NCBI GenBank assembly: GCA_947069175.1
Contig: CAMTDV010000017.1
Coordinates: 48,679,137 to 48,743,136 of the forward strand
Source: Scalesia atractyloides
Lineage: Eukaryota; Streptophyta; Magnoliopsida; Asterales; Asteraceae
DNA length: 64,000 bases
Reading direction: 5' to 3'
Of the stretch, positions 11,783 through 22,240 are shown one piece after another. Below the pieces are notes generated by a model. It saw only the letters and a program-made list of their open reading frames with translations, ran no database searches and was not told where the DNA came from. The position numbers were made by a program, and so were the translations under genes. Within the stretch, counting starts at the first letter, position 1, and every line of letters starts with the position of its first letter.

Positions 11783-12840
11783 TCATCCAATGCTACTATT
11801 TGTGGGATTTATCATGTCATGCTTACTTAGTTCGTGAATATCCCATGTTGGTAAACTTTGCATGTCATTTCTAGTTCGGAAATGTTGGATTATACCACTT
11901 CTTCCCTTCACAATGAATAACCCTGTCAAGTTGCAGTATTTCCAGCTTATGATTTTGTCAGTTGCCTCAGTTTTCTCAATGGTTACGACCTGATAAAAGT
12001 CTGGCATTTTTGCTCGCTCTTTCTTAAACCATTCAAGGTGTTGCGGTGCTACTTCGTCTCCTCCATCGGTTTCATAAACCACTTCATCTTCTAAACCACA
12101 TTCTAGGAACTTAGCTGGCATCTCAATCCTATCTACCTCTTCTTCCTCACTATCTCTATCTATGTTTACATTAATTGCCGATTCAAGTCGTTTCTTTTTC
12201 TTTTCAGCTATTGCAGCTTTATGTTTTTCTTCATCTTCTCTGAATTTGTGGAAATGGAAGAGATCTAATCAGTGTATTGCGGTTCTCGATTAGCTGCAGT
12301 ATACAGATCGTTGCCATTTTTGTGCAGTTTGATCATCCCCTCATGCTAAAACTTTAGAAACTCTGATTGCCTTGACACAAAATTGTGTAGTTCCTTGTTC
12401 TTCTTTCGTTGTTCCTTCGGTTTCTCTCTAAGCACATCGGTGTTGTTAACCTGATTCTTCAACAAACAGAACTCTTTGGCAGGAAACGACCCGATTTCTC
12501 TTGATAGGCGATCATATAGCTCTTGGAATGGACGTGGTCTTGCTGGAGCTTGTTGAGGAGGTACTCGAGTAGTTGAAGTTCCTTGGGTGGAACATCTTTT
12601 GAAGATCCCTCTTCGGTTTTTCTCTTTTTGTGCACAGGGGACCTGCTCAGAGTAAATTCTGTAGGATCAGCAAGCAGACCTTCAATGAACTGATCCAACT
12701 GTTCTTGTTCAATTGTCTCAACAACTAGTGTCTCAGATTCGGTCATCTCTCTCCTCTTCATTCTTCGTACTCTCTTCTTAGCTTCTCTTACGGCATGAAT
12801 GGCCTGCATTCGTTCAATTTCTTCTCTTATAGACCCAACA
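11783..12840 (-). pseudogene. C2 third frame, middle part (coiled coil)
   Basis: Segments at 12840-12459, about 12250-12122 and 12121-11783 form one protein region with small frameshifts and stops between them. The first is highly charged (EEIERMQAIHAVREAKKRV) with a Lys/Arg patch (KKRKTEEG) that could be a nuclear signal. The middle is Lys/Glu-rich (HKAAIAEKKKKRLESAI). The last (LECGLEDEVVYETDGGDEV, then WFKKERAKMPDFYQVV) looks globular. No known domain. The upstream continuation lies at 18440-18787, on the other side of element E4. Confidence 0.5.
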
Positions 12841-13099
12841 CGGATGTATCACTGATGTGTACAAAATGCAACATATAAATTACATCAAAAGAGGCGTAAA
12901 ACCAACCCCTTTTCAGTACCAATGTTGGAAAAAAGCACGTTTCTTTGTTCCTTTTAATTTACAGGACCAAGAGAGCTTAAAAGAACAAAAGAAGCAAATT
13001 AGCGGCTAAAACAAACACAAAATACAAGAGGAAGGAATAACGTGACTTGCCTAGCCCCTCGACAGCATCCAAAGAACAAAAACAAGAGAAACAGAAGAC

Positions 13100-13385
13100 C
13101 ACCATGGGGCCGTGTCCAGCCAGACATGGGCCGTGGTCAGTTAACAAATCCTGCAGAAAAGACAAAACCCAGAAATCAAGCCACCATGGGGCCGTGTCCA
13201 GCAAGCACGGGACGTGGTCAACGCTAAGATTCGCAGAATCTTCATAGTACAGCAAAGAGTTGACCACGGGGTCGTGCCCTGAAGACACAGGGCCGTGTGG
13301 GACCCTCTACTGACAGTTGCATTAAATGAAGGAGTAGAAGGAAGTGCCCACGGGCCGTGCCCAACGGGCACGGGGCCGGGGCTCT
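13100..13385. repeat. E4 GC-rich dyad repeats (four copies)
   Basis: Variants of 'cacggggccgtgtccagc.agcacgg' start near 13102, 13186, 13260 and 13346. Each can fold on itself: at 13349-13375, ccgtgccc and gggcacgg flank a 3-base loop. Further copies lie at 17462, 17543 and 18346 within E4. Confidence 0.7.
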
Positions 13386-13918
13386 GTTCGAACTATAAAT
13401 AGGTGTGCTTGGTTCTCTTCAAAGGCATCCCTTGGCAAACTACTTCGCTCTCACTTTGCGACCACTCCACCACCACTACAACGGCAACACCCACCACCAT
13501 CATCCATCTTCCATCTTTAGAGTGTGTAGTAGTCTCAGGTGTCACACCCCGACCCGCAGCGGAAAAGGTGATCGGGGCATGATTGGGTTATCATCAAAGC
13601 TCATGACATTTATTTTAACGTTTCATATTCATTAATACAATTTAATGGAAATTTACAAACATAATTACATCATGACCTAAACATCAATCTAAGCTTCTTT
13701 GTTTTCTTCTAAGGCATTTCCTATGTTTTCCTTGCTTCATCCTGTTCACCTATATCATGTGTAAAAAGGGTTTTTGGATCAACAAAAAGTTGGCGAGTGA
13801 ATCCTATGGAAAACATTTGAACAAGTTTATTTAATTGATTATAAAATAAGTGCACAACCACACATGAGTAAAAATAGATGTAAACTTATTCACCAATCAA
13901 TTTAATATTAAACAATAC

Positions 13919-14335
13919 ACACATGAACAATAATGGATCGTTTAGAGGCACGCGTTGCTCAACTCGTCTCTCACGAGGAACTGATGGGCCTAATGAATGA
14001 ATTGCATAAACTTGACAATATGAAATACATAACTACAAACAATATAAACTCAATAATACACACATGAACAATAATGGATTTGTTTTGAGGCACGCGTTGC
14101 TCAACTCGTCTCACACGAGGAACTGATGGGCCTAATGAATGAATTGCATAACCATGATAATATGAAAGACATAACTACCAACAATATAAACTCAATAATA
14201 CACACATGAACAATCATGGATTGGTTTTGAGGCACGCGTTGCTCAACTCGTCTCCCACGAGGAACTGATGGGCTTAATGAATGATTTTCATATAAGTTGA
14301 CAAAGTGAAATACATAACCACAACAATATAAACAA
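13919..14335. repeat. three tandem copies of a 141-bp unit in S1
   Basis: Copies start at 13919, 14060 and 14202 with acacatgaaca, each with 'ggcacgcgttgctcaac' and 'cacgaggaactgatgggc'. The sister LTR at 55290-55360 has only one such unit, so the triplication arose in this copy or its recent parent. Confidence 0.85.
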
Positions 14336-14760
14336 TCTAAGTTTAGATCACAATATGGTATGGCACAAGTTTAAATAAACGAGTTAATTATTTTGTGACA
14401 CATGACACACCCCAAAACGTGTAATTAAAAAGGGGGAGTTGTAAGATTCACTCACCTTGGGTGCGTTCGGTTGATAATGTTGAATGCACGCGAAGTTGGT
14501 TTTAACCACGAGTGAAACTAACCTAGATAAATAGCATAATGGTTTGGTAAATAATGGGATTTTATTAATCAATTTTAGTAGGATTGTTGGGTGTATTTTT
14601 GTGAGTTTAAGGCTATTTTCTAACCTTAAAAATGTTATTTTTAAGTATTTTTAATTGATTTTTAATTAAAATAAATAAATAAAAATAATAAAAAAATGTT
14701 GACTTTTTTGACCGTTGACCTTTGACCTTGAATGTTTGACCGGTTCGTATGCTTGTAAGT

Positions 14761-15350
14761 GTGCGCTGGGTGAGGCTCGAACCCGAGACCTCCCGTACGC
14801 GTGCACGCAGCTCTACCAACTGAGCTACGTGTCTAACCCGAAATATTTCTGTTTTTAATTATATTTATATATTAATTAGATTAATCCGAAAATCAACTTA
14901 TTTCTAAAAAGATTTTAATCAGTGACTCGGTGCGCTCCACAGGTCTTGAACCCGGGACCTGTGGTTTAGGTTAACACACAGTCCACCGCTGGACTGTGTG
15001 TTTAGCTTGTTATATAACCTGATTTTTATTATACTTATATACAATTAAATAATTTCAGTTCCGCCTTATTTAAAAAGGTTGGATAATTGTCTGGACCGGT
15101 GCGGTAGTCCGGATTCGAACTCGTGACGTGTGATTAAACATTCACACAGTCCACCACTGGACTGTGTGTCTAACTTGGTTATTATTCGGGTTATTAATAA
15201 ACTTAACATGTAACAGCCGTGACTCCGGTTCGGTTAACAAAAAAAGGACATTTTTATTAAGGCAGCATGCGTGGGACAAGATTCGAACTCGAGACGTTTA
15301 CGTGCTTAATGTGCACACAGTCCACCACTGGACTGTGTGTCTAACCCGAG
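14761..15350 (-). repeat. tandem array of four tRNA-like modules in S1
   Basis: On - each module begins 'gtta(g)acac', then a D-arm-like hairpin, a variable part and a TTCGA-type box B, followed by an AT-rich spacer. Module starts lie at about 15350, 15178, 15006 and 14840, spacing 172, 172 and 166. The module at 14840-14761 has a box A (tagctcagttggtagagc) and box B (gggttcgagcc) close to a true plant tRNA. The other three have agtcc...ggact stems around an agtggt or agcggt loop. Acceptor stems are not well formed, so these are tRNA-like rather than functional tRNA genes. Confidence 0.75.
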
Positions 15351-15779
15351 TTATTTCTTGATTTAAATTAAACTTATATGTTACCGAAACTTCTTCTTCT
15401 TCGTCAGTCTTAACCAGAAACGATGACTGACTGGTTCGAAGTTTTAATCATGTTCGTTAGTGTCTGGTGGTTAATTACATGTGAGATATATAAAAAGAAT
15501 GAAAGATTTAAGCGTAAGGTATACCGACTGGACTTCTCTGTTTCTCCGGCAGAACTCCGGTGACAGCAAAAGATTCCGGCGTCGTGTGTCTTGCGGCAGA
15601 GAGTCTTCAGCAAGCTTGAAAAGGATGTGGGTGACTTCGGTATAAGCTCAAGGGGTTCAGTAAGGCTCAGAAGTGAAGGGCTCGGTTTTCCGGCGAGGTA
15701 CAGAAGTTTTCCGGCGAATGGATTTACGTCGGGTAAAGGTGGGGTTTTGAGCGAAAAAGCTAGCAGAGGTTCGAGGAGG

Positions 15780-15788
15780 TATTTATAA
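15780..15788 (-). promoter_or_regulatory. TATA box of the S1 LTR
   Basis: The element strand reads ttataaata. The sister LTR has ctataaatac at the equivalent place (about 44589-44598). Confidence 0.55.
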
Positions 15789-16044
15789 GGCATGTTATCG
15801 ATGAATTTGGTCCAATTTCCGACTTGATTCAAAGTCATTACGTTTTCCGGCGGTTATAGCTTGTGTCGCGGACTCAGGCGTCGGTTATAACCGATGTAGG
15901 TTTAAATGTTTACGTTAAGACTTGAAGAAACCGTCCAATCTCGCGAGATCGCCGGGATTTCCGACGACTGCATTTGGGCGCTCCGATTTTGAATTCGAGA
16001 ATCATGATATGAATTAATTGATTCTAATAATTAACAAGAAATAA

Positions 16045-16131
16045 AAGTGGCGCAGTGGTTGAGTGTGTGTGTGTTAAGTCTGTTGTTGACCCGGCTGACT
16101 GACCCGGGTTCGAAACCCGGCAGTGCCATAT
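16045..16131 (+). other. fifth tRNA-like module of S1, opposite orientation
   Basis: On + gtggcgcagtggttgag (box A-like) is followed 45-50 bp later by gggttcgaaaccc (box B-like) and a 3' gcagtgccat that pairs with the 5' gtggcgc region. The sister LTR has the equivalent at 44316-44395, again opposite to its other modules. Confidence 0.65.
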
Positions 16132-16756
16132 TATTTTTATTTTCTTATTTTTAACAGTTTTTCAAAAACAAATTATATATTCCAATATAATAATTAATTA
16201 TGTATCTTTAAAATTATTTTGGGCATTAAATTCGCAACGAAATTTTTAACTGATTGTTCGGTTAATAAACGGAGCGGGTTTGGTAAATCCATTTTTGATG
16301 GATGTTACATCAGGATCCAAGATTGATCGTAAGATTTCTTGTCAAACAAAGGCCATGCTTGGCTAATCTCTTACATCACTTGGTGAAGACAAATCTTTTA
16401 TGTATTACTTTTGATTTTTAATCTTTCGGCTACTTTATAATTGGGTATGTAGTAATGACTTTAATAACTAGTTTCTTATGTTGAAAGTGAATTTTCCTAA
16501 CCATTTCTTCATGATGTCATTGATTTGCTCATTCATGTCTTTACAGTCTATAAAAAGCGCGTTAACTACTTGGAAGGGGGTTAGAAGGGTGGTTTGGTAA
16601 AGTTCTTGTCTTGTTCAGTATGTAGATCCTGCGAAGACTTGGTTCAAGCTTACTAGGACCTCCTTCAATACCCCATGGTATTGGATAGCGGGGGTGCGAA
16701 TAGCTTGAACCCCTCATATGTAATCTACTATTAAAACATAAATCCGGCCTCTTGGG

Positions 16757-16932
16757 GTGCTGACTCAAACCACTTGGCCGAGGGTAACGTCACCTTCAAA
16801 GAGGGGCCTACTACTTTTCGCATTAATAACGTACTTAATTGTCTTCAAATATTCTGGCCTTTTGGGATTGTATCCCTGCTGACTCAAACCACTTGGCCGA
16901 GGGTAACGTCACCTTCAAAAGAAGGGCCTACT
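16757..16932. repeat. 55-bp direct repeat in E4
   Basis: Two copies about 120 bp apart (16757-16812 and 16877-16932) share ctgactcaaaccacttggcc and the following gagggtaacgtcacc. Confidence 0.8.
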
Positions 16933-17335
16933 TCTATAACTAAGATAATCTCTTAAAAAGTCCGAAAGTACGAAAACCATCACAGAATACATAAAGGAGG
17001 AGTTGGATCCAAGTGATTCTATCTTGTCTATTTGTATTTCATTTTTATTTATCTTTTCATTTTTATGTTTATTTTTATCTTTTAAAACTTTTATAAAAAA
17101 TTTGTATCGATTAGACGTTGATTCTAAACGGTATTAAAAGCTCTTGTGTCCTTGGCCGACCTCGGTATCTTACCAACACTATGCTACGCTCTCTATGGAT
17201 ACACTTGCCCTTGTTTGTGTTTAGTGTCAGTACAATATCGTGTTTTATAAATTTAAAACTTGACTAATGCGTAAAACGGACTTAAAGTATCAATAAAATC
17301 ATAGCACGCTCGACACACACCAAGTTTTTGGCGTC

Positions 17336-17356
17336 GCTGCCTGGGACACAAGGATT
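17336..17356 (+). other. E4 primer-binding region
   Basis: tggcgtcgctgcctggga directly follows the LTR-like sequence. It resembles the TGGCGCCGTTGCC sites of Athila/Tat elements. Confidence 0.5.
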
Positions 17357-17639
17357 TTAAGAAAGTTTAAAATCGACGGCCTAATTGTTTTTAACTTTTT
17401 TCATTTATTTTTTATGATGTTTTTTTCGTTTTTAGCAAATTCAACACATGCTACAGGCTGAAGCACGGGGCCGTGCCCATCCAACACACCCCAGTGTCCA
17501 ATAACAGCAACAACAAAACTGTTTTCAATCAGATAATAGCTGACCATGGGGCTGTGTTCGCTGAACACGGGCAGTGTCCATTCCCTAGTTACTAAAAACA
17601 GGACCATTAGATCCCAAGGTTGGTAACATCTGACAAAAG

Positions 17640-18030
17640 TATGGATACAGTTGATTATTTTTATTTCGCCACTCTTACGGTGAATGGTGTCAACTATGTG
17701 GTGGATTTCATCATAATTTAGAATATAACATTCTAAATTTTGATCCCCATTACCTAGTAGACCCATCGTTTTCCTGTGAGACTCATCTTAAGATGGGCGA
17801 AAGTAAAAACGATAACTATTATCCAACCGAATGCCCTCAACCCTCTCTTCCAAGCGATATAACCTCCGCTGAAATATGTCAAAGAAAGGATTCTCCAAAA
17901 AATAAAAGAAATAGAACTTATGATGAAAAGGAGGTATTCATCACAAGACAAAAGCCAAGGAGAAATGTTGAGATTACATTCGGACGTAGTCAACGTCGAG
18001 GCCATCGCAAGTACCTCAACCTCTTGTGAA
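17640..18030 (+). pseudogene. E4 gag-like remnant
   Basis: On + a broken frame has a CQLCGG-type half zinc knuckle near 17685, then a frame at 17793-18029 with basic segments (KNKRNRTYDEK, RQKPRRNVEITFGRSQRRG). Its position after the primer-binding region suggests Gag of the element. The match is weak. Confidence 0.3.
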
Positions 18031-18439
18031 AGCAAAAAACGATAGTCATCCCTGTGTCGATTGTGCCATGAAGGACTCTCCATCGGCAACCACCAATGCG
18101 CTCATAGACCTGAGCGATTCGACATACACCTTCTTTAACAAGAGCCCAGATAAGGGGAATAAAGGTTGATTCCGCCCACTGTTCATTAGTTTAGGATCTA
18201 CCTTTTTCGATAACCTCTTGCGTTTTTGCAAAAATCAGAGGCAACTAAGGTACATTCGGCACTTCGGTGTTGTTCCCTCCAATAAGGAACCGCCCGATCC
18301 AGGAAAATCTTTAAAATTTAAACAGATACCACTTCATAAAGCTATCCACAGGGTCGTGCCCAGCCAGCACACCCCGTGTCCAGTCTTTTGTCAAACCATT
18401 CCTCTTTATCTCATTCTTTCCTCTGAACTCTCCAACATA

Positions 18440-18787
18440 GTTCATTCCCCTGAAACCTTCTAGAACTCTTCTTTGCTCAGCTTCATTGGGTCTTTCGACT
18501 TGTCTCCGAGACTTAGAACCTTTCGAATTCTTGCTTCAGTCACAGTTACTTCTTTGTTTCAGACCGTCGCTGTGATAGTTTTGACTTTCTCGATTGTTTT
18601 CGCTTTTGCAGTTTCCAGAATTCTTCTATTTGTATGCATTAGATTTTTGGATTTTCCTAAACGACGTAGCTTATCTTGCTTCTTGACAACCAATCCATTA
18701 CATCTTCGAAGTCAGGCTCTGGAGGAACTAGAGTAATAGGCTGGTTGTGCTTTCTTGTTCCATCCCAAATTAACGGTTGAGCCATTT
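18440..18787 (-). pseudogene. C2 third frame, N-terminal part
   Basis: An ATG at 18787 on - opens MAQPLIWDGTRKHNQPI, continuing through LVPPEPDFEDVMDWLS. After frame breaks, VTEARIRKVLSLGDKSKDP and MKLSKEEF follow, where element E4 begins. The rest of the frame lies at 11085-12840. The start is chosen because it is the first ATG after a long non-coding leader and fits the protein-like stretch. No known domain. Confidence 0.45.
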
Positions 18788-18799
18788 TGAAACATGGAA

Positions 18800-19650
18800 A
18801 CGAGCGAAGTGAGATATGGGTTCTGACACGTAAGTATTTAGGTTAGTTTTAATCTTCACAAATTAAAATTAAAGAAAATAAATTAAAATAAAATATAAAA
18901 CAAAGTCCTAAAAACGCTATTAAAGGCGTTGTCATGTTTTCTGATCACAATATCATTACGCCGGTTTTAGGCTTATTTACGTCGGCCAGTAAGTCAAATA
19001 CGCGGTGATATATGCAGGTCATGTTAAAAGCTCTGGTTATTTACGTTGTGAAACAATCGCGTAATAGAGTAAGAACATGAGTTCTTAATCAGCGTAAATA
19101 TGTATCTATGCTGATTGAGCGGCGTAGTTATCAATTACGCCGGTTGCTCGAACTCGTGTTCGAGACTTAAATACGCGACCCAACGGATCAAGTTAATACC
19201 GATGTATTCAAAGCAAATACGCTATATGCAAAATTTTCTTCATAAATCCTTTCAAACACCCCAAATTGATTCAATCTTAGTTATTACACACTCTGATCAT
19301 TGACTGCATGATACAATCAACGGAATATGCTAATAAACAACATTATCATACCGTAATCCATTTCAGTCACCAAGACTATCAGTTCTAAAGAATCGGTAGT
19401 GGTTTTTGAGAGATGTTAGATGAAGAAGATGATAATGTTTTTGAAAGTTTAAAAAAACTTAAAAACATATATATATATATATATATACACGTTACAAAAA
19501 ATTGTCCAACGTAATTAATAATTACGCTGGATAATAAATATGCCGTCCCATTTGAAAGGATTCTTAAAGTCAAAGAAATCCCATCTAAGTACGCTCGAAA
19601 ATTTTAAACTTTCACAAAAACATGCAATTTTTAGTTAAAAATTATGCATA
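18800..19650 (-). promoter_or_regulatory. LTR-like hairpin, TATA run and leader before the C2 third frame
   Basis: On - the order is 'gacggcatatttattatcc', a palindrome (ccagcgtaatt.attaattacgttgg, + 19508-19535), a TATA run (19471-19489), then about 680 bp of leader with repeated tacgc/gcgta motifs, then the ATG at 18787. The C2 LTR has the same order: 'ggcggcatatttatcc', a palindrome and a TATA run. The C2 5' leader (27290-27990) is also rich in tacgct motifs. This suggests a second promoter derived from, or shared with, the LTR. It could instead be a fossil LTR of a related element. Confidence 0.4.
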
Positions 19651-19879
19651 AATAGAAAATAATTTTGAGAAAAGCAAAAGTTGGCAATTTCGGACACCGA
19701 AATTCATTTTTTTAACCGAGGGATTCCCTTTTTCAAGATTTTCCTTTTGTTTGAAACTCCTTGACGTTCCTGCAAAAGATCATACCCGCCACACTTGTCA
19801 GTTTACTATTTTAAATTAGATTTATCGAGGCACAAGAAAAACTGTCAATATGTTTGTCCTCCTAAATCCATGCATCATT

Positions 19880-20440
19880 CTTTCAACATGCTTTCGGAGA
19901 GCGTTTTATCATGTTGTGGTAATATTGACAAAAATTGCATTGGCCCCCACTTAAGCTAGACGATTAAAATCTTATGACCGTGAGTCCCACATCAGAACAT
20001 ACCCCCGCGATCAAGGTATGCACAAAGCTTCCTCATAACAAGTGAGTACATTGAATTCATTCATTTAAGAGATACAAGATTAGCGCATTGGTGAACAGGT
20101 ATGTACGTTTGTATAGTCAAAGCGACCAATGTTGTCCTGACCAGGGTTGGGCGGATACCTCAATGTGGTACGATTTCTTTTGATTGGCTCGTTTAGTTGA
20201 GGTTTTTCAATTTTAGGGTCTTAGGCCCCTTTGGCTCTTTTGAAAAGATATCATAATCGTGTCTAGGTTTGCATAAATCTGGATGCAACAGAAGAGCGAC
20301 TATGATATCCCCGAATAATATAACAATACAAAGACCCGAAATCTCGGATTTTGGCAATATATCAACATAAGATTTAAGACCATTAAGCCATATGCTACAA
20401 CATGTTACCCATAGACAACACAATATTGAGGGTATCCAGA
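19880..20440 (-). other. C2 conserved non-coding block after pol
   Basis: Homologous to 9880-10560 in C1. It lies between the end of RNase H and the internal leader. No frame is conserved between the two copies, so a cis-acting RNA or regulatory role is more likely than coding. Confidence 0.5.
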
Positions 20441-20829
20441 ATTTTTGTGTAAGCTTTATCTTTTGTCGCCTAATCGCAGTTTACTCGATGGTGTTGCTGA
20501 ATCTACGGACACGTCGTTGCTTGGCACCCCAATTTGTTGCTTGGCATCTCAATTTTATTTTCTTTTCTATTTCAAAAACAGACAAAGTGTTAGCAGTTTT
20601 CTATCATTTCTTTTAACAAACCGGTGCCAAAAGGATATCAAATTATATTTACAATTTTCTGGATATCTTCCCCCCTAAAATTTTATTTTCGTATATCCAT
20701 TGCTAGAAAATAGAATTTTAATTAAGCAGAAAATCTTTTTGCTGGGCACTATTTTAAGATACTCGTTTATTTAGAAATAGGTTTTTTAAAAAAATATGTG
20801 CAAACAGTTATCACAACAAAGTTCATTTC

Positions 20830-21300
20830 CACTCAAGGAAATTGATCATTTCCAACCAGGTTACCAACTGGTTGAAACGAGTTTTATCGAAGGCTTTTGT
20901 GAAGATGTCGGCTTTCTGTTGCGCAGTATCCATTGGCACGCTGAATGTATCCTTTTTCGTATACATCTCGAATCGCGTGAATGCGAATCTCGATATGCTT
21001 AGTTCTTGAGTGATGGATTGGATTCTTCACAATTCCTATACACGCCTCGTTGTCGATGAGTATTGGAGTTTCATGATGTTAATCCCGTAATCCAGCAACT
21101 AATTTTGTATCCAGGGAACTTGTGAGCAGCAACTATAGGCCGCCGTGTATTCAGCTTGAGTAGTAGATGTGGAGACTGTCTTCTGCTTATTGCTTTGCCA
21201 TGATATAAGACGATTCCCTAAGAAATGGCAACCTCCTAAGACTGATTTTCGATCGACTTTACAACCTGCATCGTCATTGTTAGAATAAGCAATTAAATAA
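20830..21300 (-). pseudogene. C2 RNase H
   Basis: The element strand gives KSVLGGCHFLG, SWQSNKQKTVSTSTTQAEY (the catalytic Glu region of Copia RNase H) and, after frame breaks, QQKADIFTKAF near the end. Several frameshifts separate these blocks. It follows the RT in the same orientation. Confidence 0.8.
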
Positions 21301-21365
21301 AAATTACTATCTTTAGGATACTAAAGTCTAAGCTTAGGTGTTCCTTTCAGATAGCGGAAGATTCG

Positions 21366-22240
21366 TTAGACCACAGTCTTATGAGATTCTTTGGGATTCG
21401 TCTGAAAACGAGCGCAGATATAGACAACCCACATAACGTCAGGCCTACTTGCGGTTAGATACATCAACGAGCCTATCATTGAGTGATAGAAGGACTTGTT
21501 CATGGGCTTTCCATGAAGATCAGGAGTGGGTTCATTCTGAGATGCAAATGATGTGCTTGCAGTTTTGCAGTCATTCATACTGTATTTAGCAAGAATATCC
21601 CGAATGTACTTCGCTTGATGAATGTGGATTCCGACTTCTCGTTGCTTCACCTTCACTCCCAGGAAAAATGTGAGTCGCCCATCATACTCATTTCGAGCTT
21701 TGCTTGCATAACCTTCTCGAATTCGTTGCATAGCGCTTCATCGGTTGACCCAAAGATGATATCATCTACGTAAATCTGAACAAGCATCACCTTGTCTCCG
21801 ATCCTTTTTGTGAAGATAGTCATGTCGATTCTTCTTCTTGTGTATCCACATTCTAGAAGATATGTTGACAAAGTCTCATACCAAGCCCGAGGAGCTTGGT
21901 GAAGACCATAGAGAGCTTCGTCAAGCTTATAGTATCGTTTGGGGAAGTGTGGATCTTCAAAGCCATGAGGCTAACAAACATAAAATTCTTCTTTCACCTT
22001 CCCATACAGAAACGCACTCTTCACGTCCATCTGAAACACTTTGAAGTTCTTGTACGACGCATATGCCAAAAATATTCTAATTGATTCCAAACGTGCTACC
22101 GGAGCAAAAACTTCTTCATAATCAATCCTTTCCTCCTGTCGAAAACCCTGAACAACCAATCTTTCCTTACTCTTAATGACCACACCACGATCTTCCATTT
22201 TGTTATAGAACACCCATTTTGTTCAAATACGAAATTTCCC
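21366..22240 (-). pseudogene. C2 reverse transcriptase
   Basis: Copia RT blocks in order: FAPVARLESIRIFLA and QMDVKSAFLYG (first catalytic Asp) at 22213-21971, then YVDDIIFGST (catalytic DD) at about 21871-21740, then a segment ending near 21366 with YLTASRPDVMWVVY, the usual tail of the Copia RT domain. Frames change at about 21960 and 21660. Dead by frameshift, but motif residues are intact. Confidence 0.9.

Larger units (their letters stand above)
13540..16309 (-). mobile_element. solo LTR S1 (2.77 kb) with tRNA-like array
   Basis: On + it starts tgtcacaccccgac and ends gatgttaca, that is TGTAAC...GTGACA on the element strand. It is flanked by perfect 5-bp duplications tcagg (13535-13539 and 16310-16314). 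No interior follows, so it is a solo LTR left by LTR-LTR recombination. A second copy of the family is at 44092-55792. Features inside on the element strand: TATA box near 15780-15788, four tRNA-like modules with a period of about 170 bp, and a threefold 141-bp repeat. Confidence 0.9.
12850..18450 (+). mobile_element. E4: Ty3/gypsy remnant (Tat/Athila-like) inserted in the C2 third frame
   Basis: Plus-strand LTR-like sequence begins near 12850-12923 and has a TATA box at about 13391-13401 (ctataaatagg). At 17336 the phrase tggcgtcgctgcctggga is the kind of primer-binding region seen in Athila/Tat elements. About 1.1 kb of interior follows before minus-strand C2 coding resumes near 18450. No RT or integrase is present, so E4 is truncated or non-autonomous. 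Seven copies of a GC-rich dyad motif run through it. A solo LTR splits it at 13540. Exact ends and target duplication are not resolved. Confidence 0.5.

Noticed and set aside
13919..14335. CRISPR-like array
   Set aside because: Three 141-bp units are tandem copies, not short repeats with unique spacers, and this is plant DNA.
14761..14840. Functional tRNA gene on -
   Set aside because: Box A and box B look real, but the acceptor and anticodon stems do not form well and the unit is one of a periodic series inside an LTR.
16045..16131. Functional tRNA gene on +
   Set aside because: Box A and B spacing is plausible and the ends partly pair, but the middle has no proper anticodon arm and the unit recurs in the sister LTR.
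17754..18089. Hydrophobic 111-codon frame on - that looks like a membrane protein
   Set aside because: It lies opposite a better plus-strand gag-like frame in E4 and has no homology pattern.
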